Of a stretch of DNA of 64,000 nt, positions 41,585 to 49,705 are shown in pieces. A program made the translations under genes and the position numbers. Source of the DNA: an uncultured Chloroflexota bacterium (GTDB taxonomy: Bacteria; Chloroflexota; Chloroflexia; Thermomicrobiales; UBA6265); NCBI GenBank assembly GCA_937901745.1, contig CALGSZ010000057.1:132416-196415 (forward strand). Reading direction: 5' to 3'. The notes under the pieces were generated by a model. The model searched no databases. It was given only the letters and a program-made list of their open reading frames with translations, and was not told where the DNA came from. Position 1 is the stretch's first letter. Each line of letters starts with the position of its first letter.

Positions 41585-43471
41585 TCAGACCGACGCGAGT
41601 AGCTCCTTCTGCAGGGGCTCCAGAACCTCGGCGGCGACCTCGTACCGCCCGAACGACGGCATGATGTAGACGCCCTGAGCGTACGGCCGCAACTCCGCCA
41701 GCAGCTCCTGCGCCATCTTCACCCCTTCCCGTCGGCCTTCGGCGCCCGCTCGCCGCATGCGATCGCGCGCCTCGTCGGTCAGGGTGATGCCGGGCACCTC
41801 GTTGTGCAGGAACTCGGCGTGGCGCGAGCTTTGGAGCGGCAGAATGCCGATCAAGACCGGCACCGGAATCTCCTGACCAAGGACCTCGAGGAACCGTTGC
41901 CAAACGCGCACGTCGAAGATCGGCTGCGTCATCACGAAGTGCGCGCCGGCCTCGAGCTTGGCGCGTAGCCGTCGCGCTTCTTCCTCCAGGTCGTCGCGCG
42001 TCGGGTCCACGGCGCAGCCGATCGTGAAGCTCGCCATGCGGCCGATCGAAGCGCCGGCCGAATCGACGCCCTGATTGAGCCGACTAATGACGCGGATCAA
42101 CCCAATCGAATCAACGTCGTAGACCGCCGACGAGTCAGGATAGTCGCCGAGGCTCGGCGGGTCGCCGGTCAGGGCGAGGATGTTGCGGACGCCGACCGCG
42201 TGCGCGCCAAGCAGCTCGCTTTGCAAGCCCATCAGCGAGCGGTCGCGCGTCGTGAAGTGGATGATCGTCTCCAGCCCGACCTGATGCTGGATGAGGTAGC
42301 ACATCGTCAAAGCGCTCATTCGAACGCGGGCCATCGGCGAGTCGGCGACGTTGATGGCGTCGACGCCAACCTCCTTCAGCAGCCGCGCGCCGTCGAGCGC
42401 CTTGGCCGGGTTGAGTCCCTTGGGCGGGTCGATCTCCACGCTGACTACGAATTTCTTGCCCAGCTTCTCCGCGAGCCCGGTCGGGCCTTCCGGCGCGACG
42501 AGATCGGTCGAGGGCGGCGTGACTAGTCGCACCGATGGCGAGCGACGGGCTGGCTCCTCGGCCGGCGCCGACACGGCTTGCGCCAGCGCCTCGCGCATTG
42601 CGCGGGTGTGCTCCGGCGTCGTGCCGCAGCAGCCGCCGATGACGCGGATGCCGGCGACGAACGCCCTCCGCGCGAAATCCGCGAAGTATTCGGGAGAGCT
42701 TGGGTAAATGACGCGGCCTCCGACGCGAGTAGGCCAGCCGGCGTTCGGCATCGCGGCCAACGCGGGCGCGTTTTCGCCAGCGCCGTTCAAGAGATCGTGC
42801 ATTGCCTCGACGACCGGCAGCAGGCGCTGCGGGCCAACCGAGCAGTTCGCGCCGATCGCATCCACCCCAAGTCCGGCAAGCGTCTCAACGACTTCCTCGA
42901 CGCTATTGCCGGCGATCGTGCGGCCGTCTTCGGCGAACGTCATCATCGCGACGACCGGCAGATCGGAAGCCTCCTTCGCCGCCCTGACCGCCTCCACCAT
43001 CTCCTTCACGTCGGAGATCGTCTCGATGATGAGCAGATCCACGCCCCCTTCGAGCAGCGCCTCGATCTGCTCGCGGAAGGCGGCGCGAATTTGCTCCGGC
43101 TTTGTCGTGCCATAGGGCGGCATCGTGCGCGTGGTGGGACCGATCGAACCGGCGATCAAGACGGGACGACCGCAGATCTCTCGCTCCTCACGGGCGATCT
43201 TGACTCCGCGCAGGTTGATCTGCCGGACCTGATCCGCCAGCCCGAACTGCTCGAGACGGATGCGGTTGGCGCCGAAGGTGTTCGTCTCGATCAAATCCGC
43301 ACCGGCCGCGAGGTAGCCTCGGTGAACCGAGGCCACGAGACCGGGATTCGTGAGGTTGAGATGATCGAACGAGTCGTCGATTGGGACGCCGGCGGCGTGG
43401 AGCATCGTACCCATCGCGCCATCGGCCAGGAGCGGCCCAGATGCGAGTCGAGCGCGAAATGGGTGCGTCAT
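41585..43471 (-). CDS. Bifunctional homocysteine S-methyltransferase / methylenetetrahydrofolate reductase
   Basis: The 628-residue fusion joins two one-carbon enzymes. The N-terminal half (about 1-310) is a homocysteine methyltransferase with zinc ligands in GANCSVGP and GGCCGTTPEHTRAM. The C-terminal half (about 330-628) is MTHFR, with SVEIDPPKGLNP near its start, the folate/FAD pocket, LALTGDPPSLGDYPD and HFVMTQPIFD. It probably supplies methyl groups for methionine. This fusion is known in Bacillus (YitJ) and Chloroflexi. ATG 43471 has GGGAGG 8 bases upstream. Divergent from the LLM gene. Confidence 0.93.
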   Translation of the reverse strand: MTHPFRARLASGPLLADGAMGTMLHAAGVPIDDSFDHLNLTNPGLVASVHRGYLAAGADLIETNTFGANRIRLEQFGLADQVRQINLRGVKIAREEREICGRPVLIAGSIGPTTRTMPPYGTTKPEQIRAAFREQIEALLEGGVDLLIIETISDVKEMVEAVRAAKEASDLPVVAMMTFAEDGRTIAGNSVEEVVETLAGLGVDAIGANCSVGPQRLLPVVEAMHDLLNGAGENAPALAAMPNAGWPTRVGGRVIYPSSPEYFADFARRAFVAGIRVIGGCCGTTPEHTRAMREALAQAVSAPAEEPARRSPSVRLVTPPSTDLVAPEGPTGLAEKLGKKFVVSVEIDPPKGLNPAKALDGARLLKEVGVDAINVADSPMARVRMSALTMCYLIQHQVGLETIIHFTTRDRSLMGLQSELLGAHAVGVRNILALTGDPPSLGDYPDSSAVYDVDSIGLIRVISRLNQGVDSAGASIGRMASFTIGCAVDPTRDDLEEEARRLRAKLEAGAHFVMTQPIFDVRVWQRFLEVLGQEIPVPVLIGILPLQSSRHAEFLHNEVPGITLTDEARDRMRRAGAEGRREGVKMAQELLAELRPYAQGVYIMPSFGRYEVAAEVLEPLQKELLASV

Positions 43472-43515
43472 GGACGATCCTCCCGCTTGAGCGTCGCACA
43501 AGTTGGCGCCGGTGA

Positions 43516-43534
43516 CGGCGCTAAATCAGCGCCG
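43516..43534. repeat. Inverted repeat in a divergent promoter region
   Basis: CGGCGCT-AAATC-AGCGCCG is a perfect 7-bp inverted repeat. It lies just upstream of the LLM promoter -35 and 45 bases upstream of the methyltransferase-MTHFR start. It may be a regulator-binding site for either gene. Confidence 0.45.
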
Positions 43535-43538
43535 GGCA

Positions 43539-43566
43539 TTGACATGACCCGGTTGCCGCATAGGAT
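43539..43566 (+). promoter_or_regulatory. Sigma-70-type promoter for the LLM oxidoreductase gene
   Basis: TTGACA (43539-43544), 16 bases, TAGGAT (43561-43566). It lies 93 bases before the gene start at 43659. Confidence 0.6.
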
Positions 43567-43658
43567 ACGCCCGTTACGCTCGCCTGCCGAGTATGAGGGC
43601 AATGGCGCCCGCCAGGATAGACGCTGGGGCGTCTTTAGCAGAGAGGGACGTGACACCC

Positions 43659-44522
43659 ATGACGACGCGTCTTGGCTTTGGCCTTTGCACCGATCAGAAC
43701 TTGCCGTGGGAAACGACGGTCGAGCGCTGGCGGCTCTTCGAGGAGCTTGGTTTCGACAGCGTCTGGGATTGCGACCATTTTCAACAGCCGAGCCGCCCAC
43801 AGGGACCCTATTTCGAGGGATGGACGCTCCTTGCCGCTCTGGCGGCGCAGACCTCTCGCATCCGGATCGGCGTCCTCGTCTCCTGCAACACGTTCCGGCA
43901 CCCAGCGCTGCTGGCCAAACAAGCGGTAACCGTGGACCACATCAGCAATGGCCGGCTGGAGCTTGGCCTCGGCGGCGGTTGGTATGTGCCGGAGCATGAG
44001 GCGTTCGGCATCGACTTCCCGCAGCCGGCCGAGCTCGTCGGGCGCTTCCGAGAGTCGGTCGAGATCGTCGATCTCCTGCTGCGTCAAGACGTGACGACCT
44101 ACGAGGGGAAGTATTACCGGTTGCGAGAAGCACCATTCCGACCGGGGCCGGTGCAGAAGCCGCGACCGCCGCTGACGCTCGGGGCGCACGGCCCGAAGAT
44201 GCTGCGGATCGTCGCCGAGTACGCTGACCGCTGGAACTCCCACGGCTCGGTTGAGGAGATGGCGCGGCGCAATCAGATTCTGGACGAGCACTGCGCCGCG
44301 ATCGGGCGCGATCCCAAATCTATCATTCGCTCCCTCTATGGCTGGGCATCGCTGATGCCGGCCGATCCTTGGGCATCGCCGGATGCGTTCGAAGAGGTCA
44401 TCGGCCGGTATCGGGAGGTCGGCATCAACGAGTTCATCATCGATGCGCCGGGTCCGGAGCAGTTCCCGGTCCTCGAGCGCGTCGCGACGGACGTCATCCC
44501 GCGGCTGCGGGAGGGGCGGTGA
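43659..44522 (+). CDS. LLM-class (F420-dependent type) oxidoreductase
   Basis: A flavin- or F420-dependent TIM-barrel oxidoreductase of 287 residues. The pattern LGFGLCTDQNLPWETTVE, ELGFDSVWDCDHFQQ, TSRIRIGVLVSCNTFRHPALLAKQAVTVDHISNGR and GLGGGWYVPEHEAFGIDFP is typical of the F420-dependent LLM group. ATG 43659 follows a good promoter; the frame to 43593 has no RBS. It is followed 140 bases later by the ABC transporter genes, but belongs to a separate transcript. Substrate unknown. Confidence 0.9.
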   Translation: MTTRLGFGLCTDQNLPWETTVERWRLFEELGFDSVWDCDHFQQPSRPQGPYFEGWTLLAALAAQTSRIRIGVLVSCNTFRHPALLAKQAVTVDHISNGRLELGLGGGWYVPEHEAFGIDFPQPAELVGRFRESVEIVDLLLRQDVTTYEGKYYRLREAPFRPGPVQKPRPPLTLGAHGPKMLRIVAEYADRWNSHGSVEEMARRNQILDEHCAAIGRDPKSIIRSLYGWASLMPADPWASPDAFEEVIGRYREVGINEFIIDAPGPEQFPVLERVATDVIPRLREGR

Positions 44523-44662
44523 TTTGGACGGTCGCCAGCATCGCTCCCGGCCGCGCACCGGGCGACGAATCCATGGCAGGCCTTGCGGTGCCCGTTGACA
44601 CTTGGCACTGAGAGAAATCCGCGCCAGGTCCGTCACTGAAACGATCTGTGCAGAGTTGAGAC

Positions 44663-45622
44663 ATGAACTGGAACTACGTAGTTCGGCGGGTGCTGATGAT
44701 GATCCCCGTGCTGATCGGGGTTTCGATTCTTGGCTTCTCCATGATGCAGCTCGCGCCGGGCGGTTTCACCGCGCTCTACACGCTGAACCCGAACACCAGC
44801 GCCGAGGACATCGAGCGGATCAAGCGCGCGTGGGGGCTGGACCGGCCGATGCACGTGCAGTACCTCACGTGGGCCAGGCGAATGCTCACCGGCGATTGGG
44901 GCAACTCCTTCCGGGGCGGCGCCAACGTGCGAGATCTGATCGTCGAGCGCATCCCGGCCACGGTCCAGCTCATGGGGACCGCACTCGCGATTGCCATCAT
45001 CCTTGGATTCGTGATCGGCGCGCTTGGCGCCTACCGGCAGTACTCGATCTTCGACTATCTCGCGACGACCGGTGCCTTGATCGCGCTCTCCATCCCAACG
45101 TTCTGGTTCGGCCTGATGGTGATCTACATCTTCGCGGAGCGCCTTGGCTGGATCCCGTCCGGCGGCTCCGAGTCGCTCCGAGCGGGCGAGACTGGCTTTC
45201 TGGACCGACTCCATCACCTGGTCGCGCCGGCGTTGGTTTTGGCGCTGGTGCTAACGGCGCAATGGAGTCGGTATTTCCGATCGGCTTTCCTCGAGGTGAT
45301 TCACCAGGACTACATCCGCACGGCCCACGCCAAAGGACTGCCGTCCGGCTTGGTGCTCCGGCGGCATGCGCTGCGCAATGCGCTGCTGCCGCTCATAGCC
45401 CTGGCGGGGATGCAGTTGCCCGTCCTCTTTGGCGGCGCGCTCGTGACCGAGAGCGTCTTCGGCTGGGCGGGCATGGGGCGCCTGTTCCTCGACGCGTTGA
45501 CGTTCCGGGATTTTCCGGTCGTCATGGCAATGCTGATGGTCACATCGTTCCTCGTGATCCTCGGCAATCTCATTGCTGATATTGCGCTGAGCATCATCGA
45601 TCCTCGCATTCGATTCAATTGA
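44663..45622 (+). CDS. Dipeptide/oligopeptide-type ABC permease (DppB type)
   Basis: A 319-residue permease with six membrane helices. The N-terminal RRVLMMIPVLIGVSILGFSMMQLAPGG is the DppB signature start, and the EAA-type loop is in YIRTAHAKGLPSGLVLRRHALRNALLPLI. It pairs with the second permease 22 bases downstream and with the binding protein. No ATPase gene lies in this group, so it must share one encoded elsewhere. Confidence 0.92.
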   Translation: MNWNYVVRRVLMMIPVLIGVSILGFSMMQLAPGGFTALYTLNPNTSAEDIERIKRAWGLDRPMHVQYLTWARRMLTGDWGNSFRGGANVRDLIVERIPATVQLMGTALAIAIILGFVIGALGAYRQYSIFDYLATTGALIALSIPTFWFGLMVIYIFAERLGWIPSGGSESLRAGETGFLDRLHHLVAPALVLALVLTAQWSRYFRSAFLEVIHQDYIRTAHAKGLPSGLVLRRHALRNALLPLIALAGMQLPVLFGGALVTESVFGWAGMGRLFLDALTFRDFPVVMAMLMVTSFLVILGNLIADIALSIIDPRIRFN

Positions 45623-45644
45623 TGAACGAGAGACGACGATCGCG

Positions 45645-46553
45645 ATGGCCGAAGTAGAAGCACGAACCAACACGTTGGGGCGGATGATCGCGCCGACCGA
45701 GGCATACCCCGGTCTGATGCGCCAAATCCTGCGGCGGTTTATGCGGCACCGGCTCGCGGTGGCGGGGGCGATCATCATCATCGTCCAGTTCCTCGCCGCC
45801 ATCTTCGCGCCGGTCTTGGCGACGCACGATCCTCTTCAAGTGAACCCGATCGAGCGGTTCAAGCCGCCGCTGTCTGAAGGGCATCTGCTCGGGACGGATG
45901 AGCTAGGCCGAGACGTCCTGAGCCGGCTCCTCTACGCCGGGCGCGTTTCGCTCACCGTTGGGTTCGCGGCCATGTTCGTGACGATCGTGCTCGGATCGCT
46001 GATCGGCGTCGTGTCCGCCTACTACGGCGGCTGGGTGGACACGGTGCTGATGCGGATCACCGACATCTTTCTCTCGTTCCCGACGATCTACCTGCTCCTC
46101 GTGCTCGCCTCGTTCGTCCGCCCATCGGTGATCTCCATCATGCTGATCATCGGCGCGACCGCCTGGATGGAGGTCGCGCGGATCGTGCGCAGCCAATTCC
46201 TCACCCTGAAGACGCTCGATTTCGTCACCGCGGCGCGCGCCCTTGGCGCCTCTGATGGCCGGATCATGCTGCGTGAGCTGCTACCGAACGGGATGGCGCC
46301 GATCATCGTCGCGGCGACGCTGAATGTGGCGACGGCGATCCTCGCGGAGTCATATATCAGCTTCCTTGGCGCCGGCATCCAGCCACCGAATGCGAGCTGG
46401 GGCGGAATGCTGAACAACGCGCAGGACTTCTTCAGCCGCGCTCCGTGGCTAGCGATCATCCCCGGCGTTGCCATCACACTCTCGGTTCTCTCGTTCAACT
46501 TCGTGGGCGATGGGCTCCGCGACGCGCTCGATCCTCGCCAGCGCATTCGGTGA
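45645..46553 (+). CDS. Dipeptide/oligopeptide-type ABC permease (DppC type)
   Basis: A 302-residue permease with the longer cytoplasmic N terminus of the DppC group. It has HLLGTDELGRDVLSRLLYAGRVSL early and the EAA-type loop in DFVTAARALGASDGRIMLRELLPNGMAPIIV. It ends FNFVGDGLRDALDPRQRIR, typical of the family. Forms the heterodimer with the DppB-type protein. Confidence 0.92.
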   Translation: MAEVEARTNTLGRMIAPTEAYPGLMRQILRRFMRHRLAVAGAIIIIVQFLAAIFAPVLATHDPLQVNPIERFKPPLSEGHLLGTDELGRDVLSRLLYAGRVSLTVGFAAMFVTIVLGSLIGVVSAYYGGWVDTVLMRITDIFLSFPTIYLLLVLASFVRPSVISIMLIIGATAWMEVARIVRSQFLTLKTLDFVTAARALGASDGRIMLRELLPNGMAPIIVAATLNVATAILAESYISFLGAGIQPPNASWGGMLNNAQDFFSRAPWLAIIPGVAITLSVLSFNFVGDGLRDALDPRQRIR

Positions 46554-46704
46554 CACCGCGCTGCGGGCGCGGCGGAGGCAAGCGGGAGGGCAAGCTATGC
46601 ATCGTCTCGCCGCACAGTTCGCTTGTTCGAAACGCACTTTCGCCAAAGCCACGGAGTGTCATATGATGACGCCACTCAGAGTGCACCGTTGCTTTGTATT
46701 TGCC

Positions 46705-46720
46705 CGAACAACGTTGTTCG
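46705..46720. repeat. Perfect 16-base palindrome upstream of the binding-protein gene
   Basis: CGAACAACGTTGTTCG lies 43 bases before the start of the binding-protein gene. Its symmetry and position suggest an operator for a dimeric repressor. The preceding TTGCTTTGTATTTG may contain a promoter. Confidence 0.5.
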
Positions 46721-46763
46721 CCTTTGACGTGCGGTCGCATTGGCGAGCCTAGGAGGAGGCACA

Positions 46764-48455
46764 GTGTCTGATTACAAGCGCATGCTCGAACGAGTCGGGC
46801 AGAAGGAGCTGAATCGTCGCCGGCTGCTCAAGGGGGCCGGTGGGATCGGACTCGGCGCCGCGGCAGGGGCGTTCCCGCGCGGTCTGCGGCTCCGGGGAGC
46901 GCGAGCGCAAGAAGGCGGCGAGGTGATCGTCGGGATGTCGCAGGAGACGATCAACTACAACCCGCTGCTCTACGCCAATACCGGCATTGACACGGTGCCG
47001 GAAGTGCTCATGTTCGATAGCCTGCTGAAGATCCTCCCGGACGGCACCTTCGCGCCCAATCTCGCCGCCGAGGTCCCGACGGTCGAGAACGGCGGGATTA
47101 GCCCGGACGGTCTCACTTGGACGTTCAAGCTTCGCCAGGGCGTCACCTGGCACGATGGCGAGCCCTTCACGTCGCGGGATGTTCGCTTCACCTGGGAGAC
47201 AGTGATGAACCCGGACGTGGCCGTGCGCTCCCGCGCTGGCCACGACAAGATTGAATCGCTCGACACGCCCGATGATCACACCGTCATCATCAAGCTGAAA
47301 GAGCCCTTCGCGCCCTTCATCCATGTCTGGACGAGCGGCGTGACCGGGGTGATCCCGCATCACATCCTGAGCAAGGAAGCGGACATCAACATCGCCCCGT
47401 TCAACACGCAGTCGCCAATCGGCACCGGACCGTTCAAGTTCGTGGAGCACGTCGGCGGCGATCACTTGACGGTCGAGCGCAACCCGAATTACCACCTCGG
47501 GCCGGCCAAGCTCGACCGCGTCATCGTTAAGGTCGTCCCCGAGCTGCCAGTCCTCTACACGCAGTTCAAGACGGGCGAGATTGACGTCATCGACTATCAG
47601 GGCATTGTCCCGGATCGCTGGGAAGAGGCGCAGACGCTGCCGGACCGTGTCGTCGTGGGGTCTCCGAGCAATTTCGTTGAGTTCATCTACTTCAACAACG
47701 CTCGTCCGTTCTTCCAGGACAAGCGCGTCAAGCAGGCGCTCTATCACGCCATCGACGTCGACACGATCATTGACGTGATCTACTACGGCGTGCCCAGGAG
47801 GACGAATAGCTACTTGAGCCCGGATCACTGGGCGTACAACCCGGACTTGCCAACCTATCCGTTTGACTTGGACCGCGCGAACGCGCTGCTGGACGAGGCG
47901 GGCTGGGTGCGTGGCGACGATGGTATCCGCGTCAAGGATGGCGTTCGCCTCTCGTTCACCAACTCCACCACGGCTGGCGCTACGAACCGCGAGGCCACGC
48001 AGCAATATATCCAGCAGACGTGGAAGGAAATCGGGGTCGAGATGACAATCAACAACATGCCGGCCGCGGTCGTCTGGGGCGAGTACACGATCCAGTCCCA
48101 GTTCGACACGCTGCTGGTCGCCTGGGATAACCCGATCCCGAGCGATCCGGACCCAACTTCTCGCCTGCACAGCACGCTCATCCCGGCCGAGTCCGGCGCG
48201 GGCGCCAACTACGTCCAGTTCAAGAACGCCGAGGCTGACGCGCTGATGGAACAAGGCGTCACTGAGACCGACCAGGAGAAGCGGAAGGAGATCTACTACA
48301 AGCTCCAAGAGATCCTGGCCGATGAGCTCCCCTGGCTGCCGATCTTCAACTGGACGGATCCGTTCGGCTACAAGAGCAACCTGGTCGGCTATCAGGTCAA
48401 TCCCTATTCGGCCACCAACCTCGGCAACGTCTACGAGTGGTATTGGCAGGAGTAG
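46764..48455 (+). CDS. ABC transporter substrate-binding protein, family 5, Tat-type signal
   Basis: GTG 46764 follows AGGAGGAGG and gives 563 residues. The leader has RRRLLKGAGGIGLGAAAG, a twin-arginine-like signal rather than a lipobox. The mature part is a family-5 (oligopeptide, dipeptide, opine) binding protein, with SPDGLTWTFKLRQGVTWHDGEPF, GTGPFKFVEH and FNNARPFFQDKRVKQAL motifs. It is the binding protein for the two permeases just upstream. The next gene is a sarcosine-oxidase-like flavoenzyme, so the ligand may be an N-methyl compound or its amide; this is inference. Confidence 0.93.
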   Translation: MSDYKRMLERVGQKELNRRRLLKGAGGIGLGAAAGAFPRGLRLRGARAQEGGEVIVGMSQETINYNPLLYANTGIDTVPEVLMFDSLLKILPDGTFAPNLAAEVPTVENGGISPDGLTWTFKLRQGVTWHDGEPFTSRDVRFTWETVMNPDVAVRSRAGHDKIESLDTPDDHTVIIKLKEPFAPFIHVWTSGVTGVIPHHILSKEADINIAPFNTQSPIGTGPFKFVEHVGGDHLTVERNPNYHLGPAKLDRVIVKVVPELPVLYTQFKTGEIDVIDYQGIVPDRWEEAQTLPDRVVVGSPSNFVEFIYFNNARPFFQDKRVKQALYHAIDVDTIIDVIYYGVPRRTNSYLSPDHWAYNPDLPTYPFDLDRANALLDEAGWVRGDDGIRVKDGVRLSFTNSTTAGATNREATQQYIQQTWKEIGVEMTINNMPAAVVWGEYTIQSQFDTLLVAWDNPIPSDPDPTSRLHSTLIPAESGAGANYVQFKNAEADALMEQGVTETDQEKRKEIYYKLQEILADELPWLPIFNWTDPFGYKSNLVGYQVNPYSATNLGNVYEWYWQE

Positions 48456-48476
48456 CGCTGGGTTCTGGTGCGGTGA

Positions 48477-48505
48477 GGGGCGAGGCGCACGCGTGGCCTC
48501 GCCCC
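48477..48505 (+). terminator. Hairpin after the binding-protein gene
   Basis: GGGGCGAGGC pairs perfectly with GCCTCGCCCC over a 9-base loop, 22 bases after the stop. There is no T run. It may stabilise the mRNA end or partly terminate before the oxidase gene 26 bases away. Confidence 0.5.
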
Positions 48506-48531
48506 GGAGCCGTCCCAACGAGTGAGGAACG

Positions 48532-49695
48532 ATGAAGACGACCTACGACGTCGCGGTGATCGGGTGCGGTGGCATCGGGAGCGCTGCCGCCTACTGGCTC
48601 TCGCGCACCGCTGGCAGTGAAGTGCTCGTCTTGGAGCAGTTCGAGATCGGCCATGACAAGGGCGCTTCGCAGGACCACTCGCGGATCATCCGCCTTTCCT
48701 ACCATGCGGCCGCCTATACCGCGCTTACGCCGCACACCTACACGGCGTGGGCCGAGGTCGAGGAGGAATCCGGCGTTCAGCTGGTCGTGAAGTGCGGCGG
48801 ACTCGATCTCGCGCCAGGCGACAGCGACGCGCTCCAGCCCTACGCCGACTCGATGCGCGCCGCCAACATTCCGTTCGAGGAGCTATCGGCGGATGAGGTG
48901 ATGAAGCGCTGGCCGCAGCTTACGCTTCGCGGCGACGAGCGCGCGATCTACCAGGCCGATGGCGGGCTGGTGGACGCGCGGAAGGCGATCGCCGTCCATG
49001 TCGCGTTGGCACGGCTGCACGGCGCCACAATCCTGGATCGCACGCCCGTCACCCGGATCGCGAAGGATGGCAACGCGGTGCGGATCGAGACGCCTGCCGG
49101 CACGTTCCACGCCGGCGCGGTCGTCGTCGCGGCCGATGCCTGGACGAACGAGGTGCTCGAGGGGATCGGCGTCTCCTTCCCGCTGACGATCACACAGGAG
49201 CAGGTGACCTACTTCGCGACGCCGCACCTGCGAGATTACGCGCCGGATCGCTTCCCGATCTGGATCTGGCACGGCGATCCCACGCTCTACGGATTCCCGG
49301 TCTACGGCGAGGTCGCGACCAAGGCGGGCGTGGACGTCGGCGGCGATGTAGTCACGACGGAGACGCGGACCTTCGAGCCGAATCCGAGAGCGCACGAGCA
49401 GCTGGTGAAGGTCCTCGAACAGATCATGCCGACCTACCTCGGCCCGATCCTGTACACCAAGACCTGCCTCTACACGATGCCGCCTGACCGCGATTTCATC
49501 CTCGATTTGGTCTCCGACCAGCCGCGGATCGCGGTCGCTCAGGGAGCCGCGCACGGCTTCAAGTTCTCGTGCCTGATCGGGCGGATCATGTGCGAGCTCG
49601 TGACGACGGGAAAGACGAGCTACCCGATCGAGGCGTTCTCGAGCACGCGGCAAGCCCTGACCGACCCGAACTACCCACCCGCGTTCAACATCTAG
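48532..49695 (+). CDS. Sarcosine oxidase/N-methyl amino-acid oxidase-family flavoprotein
   Basis: FAD enzyme of 387 residues that oxidises a secondary amine, releasing H2O2. The N-terminal dinucleotide fold is VAVIGCGGIGSAAAYWLSR, and GASQDHSRIIRLSYH is the conserved monomeric sarcosine oxidase stretch. Cys312 in TKTCLYTMPPDRDF is the residue that binds FAD covalently in this family. Monomeric sarcosine oxidase and N-methyltryptophan oxidase share the same layout, so substrate is open. It follows the transporter genes on the same strand. Confidence 0.9.
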   Translation: MKTTYDVAVIGCGGIGSAAAYWLSRTAGSEVLVLEQFEIGHDKGASQDHSRIIRLSYHAAAYTALTPHTYTAWAEVEEESGVQLVVKCGGLDLAPGDSDALQPYADSMRAANIPFEELSADEVMKRWPQLTLRGDERAIYQADGGLVDARKAIAVHVALARLHGATILDRTPVTRIAKDGNAVRIETPAGTFHAGAVVVAADAWTNEVLEGIGVSFPLTITQEQVTYFATPHLRDYAPDRFPIWIWHGDPTLYGFPVYGEVATKAGVDVGGDVVTTETRTFEPNPRAHEQLVKVLEQIMPTYLGPILYTKTCLYTMPPDRDFILDLVSDQPRIAVAQGAAHGFKFSCLIGRIMCELVTTGKTSYPIEAFSSTRQALTDPNYPPAFNI

Positions 49696-49705
49696 GCAGT
49701 CTCGA

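Noticed and set aside
46749..48518. A 589-residue open frame on the minus strand
   Set aside because: It is exactly antisense to the binding-protein gene, has Arg/Asp/Val-rich composition with no domain, and no RBS. High GC keeps antisense frames open.
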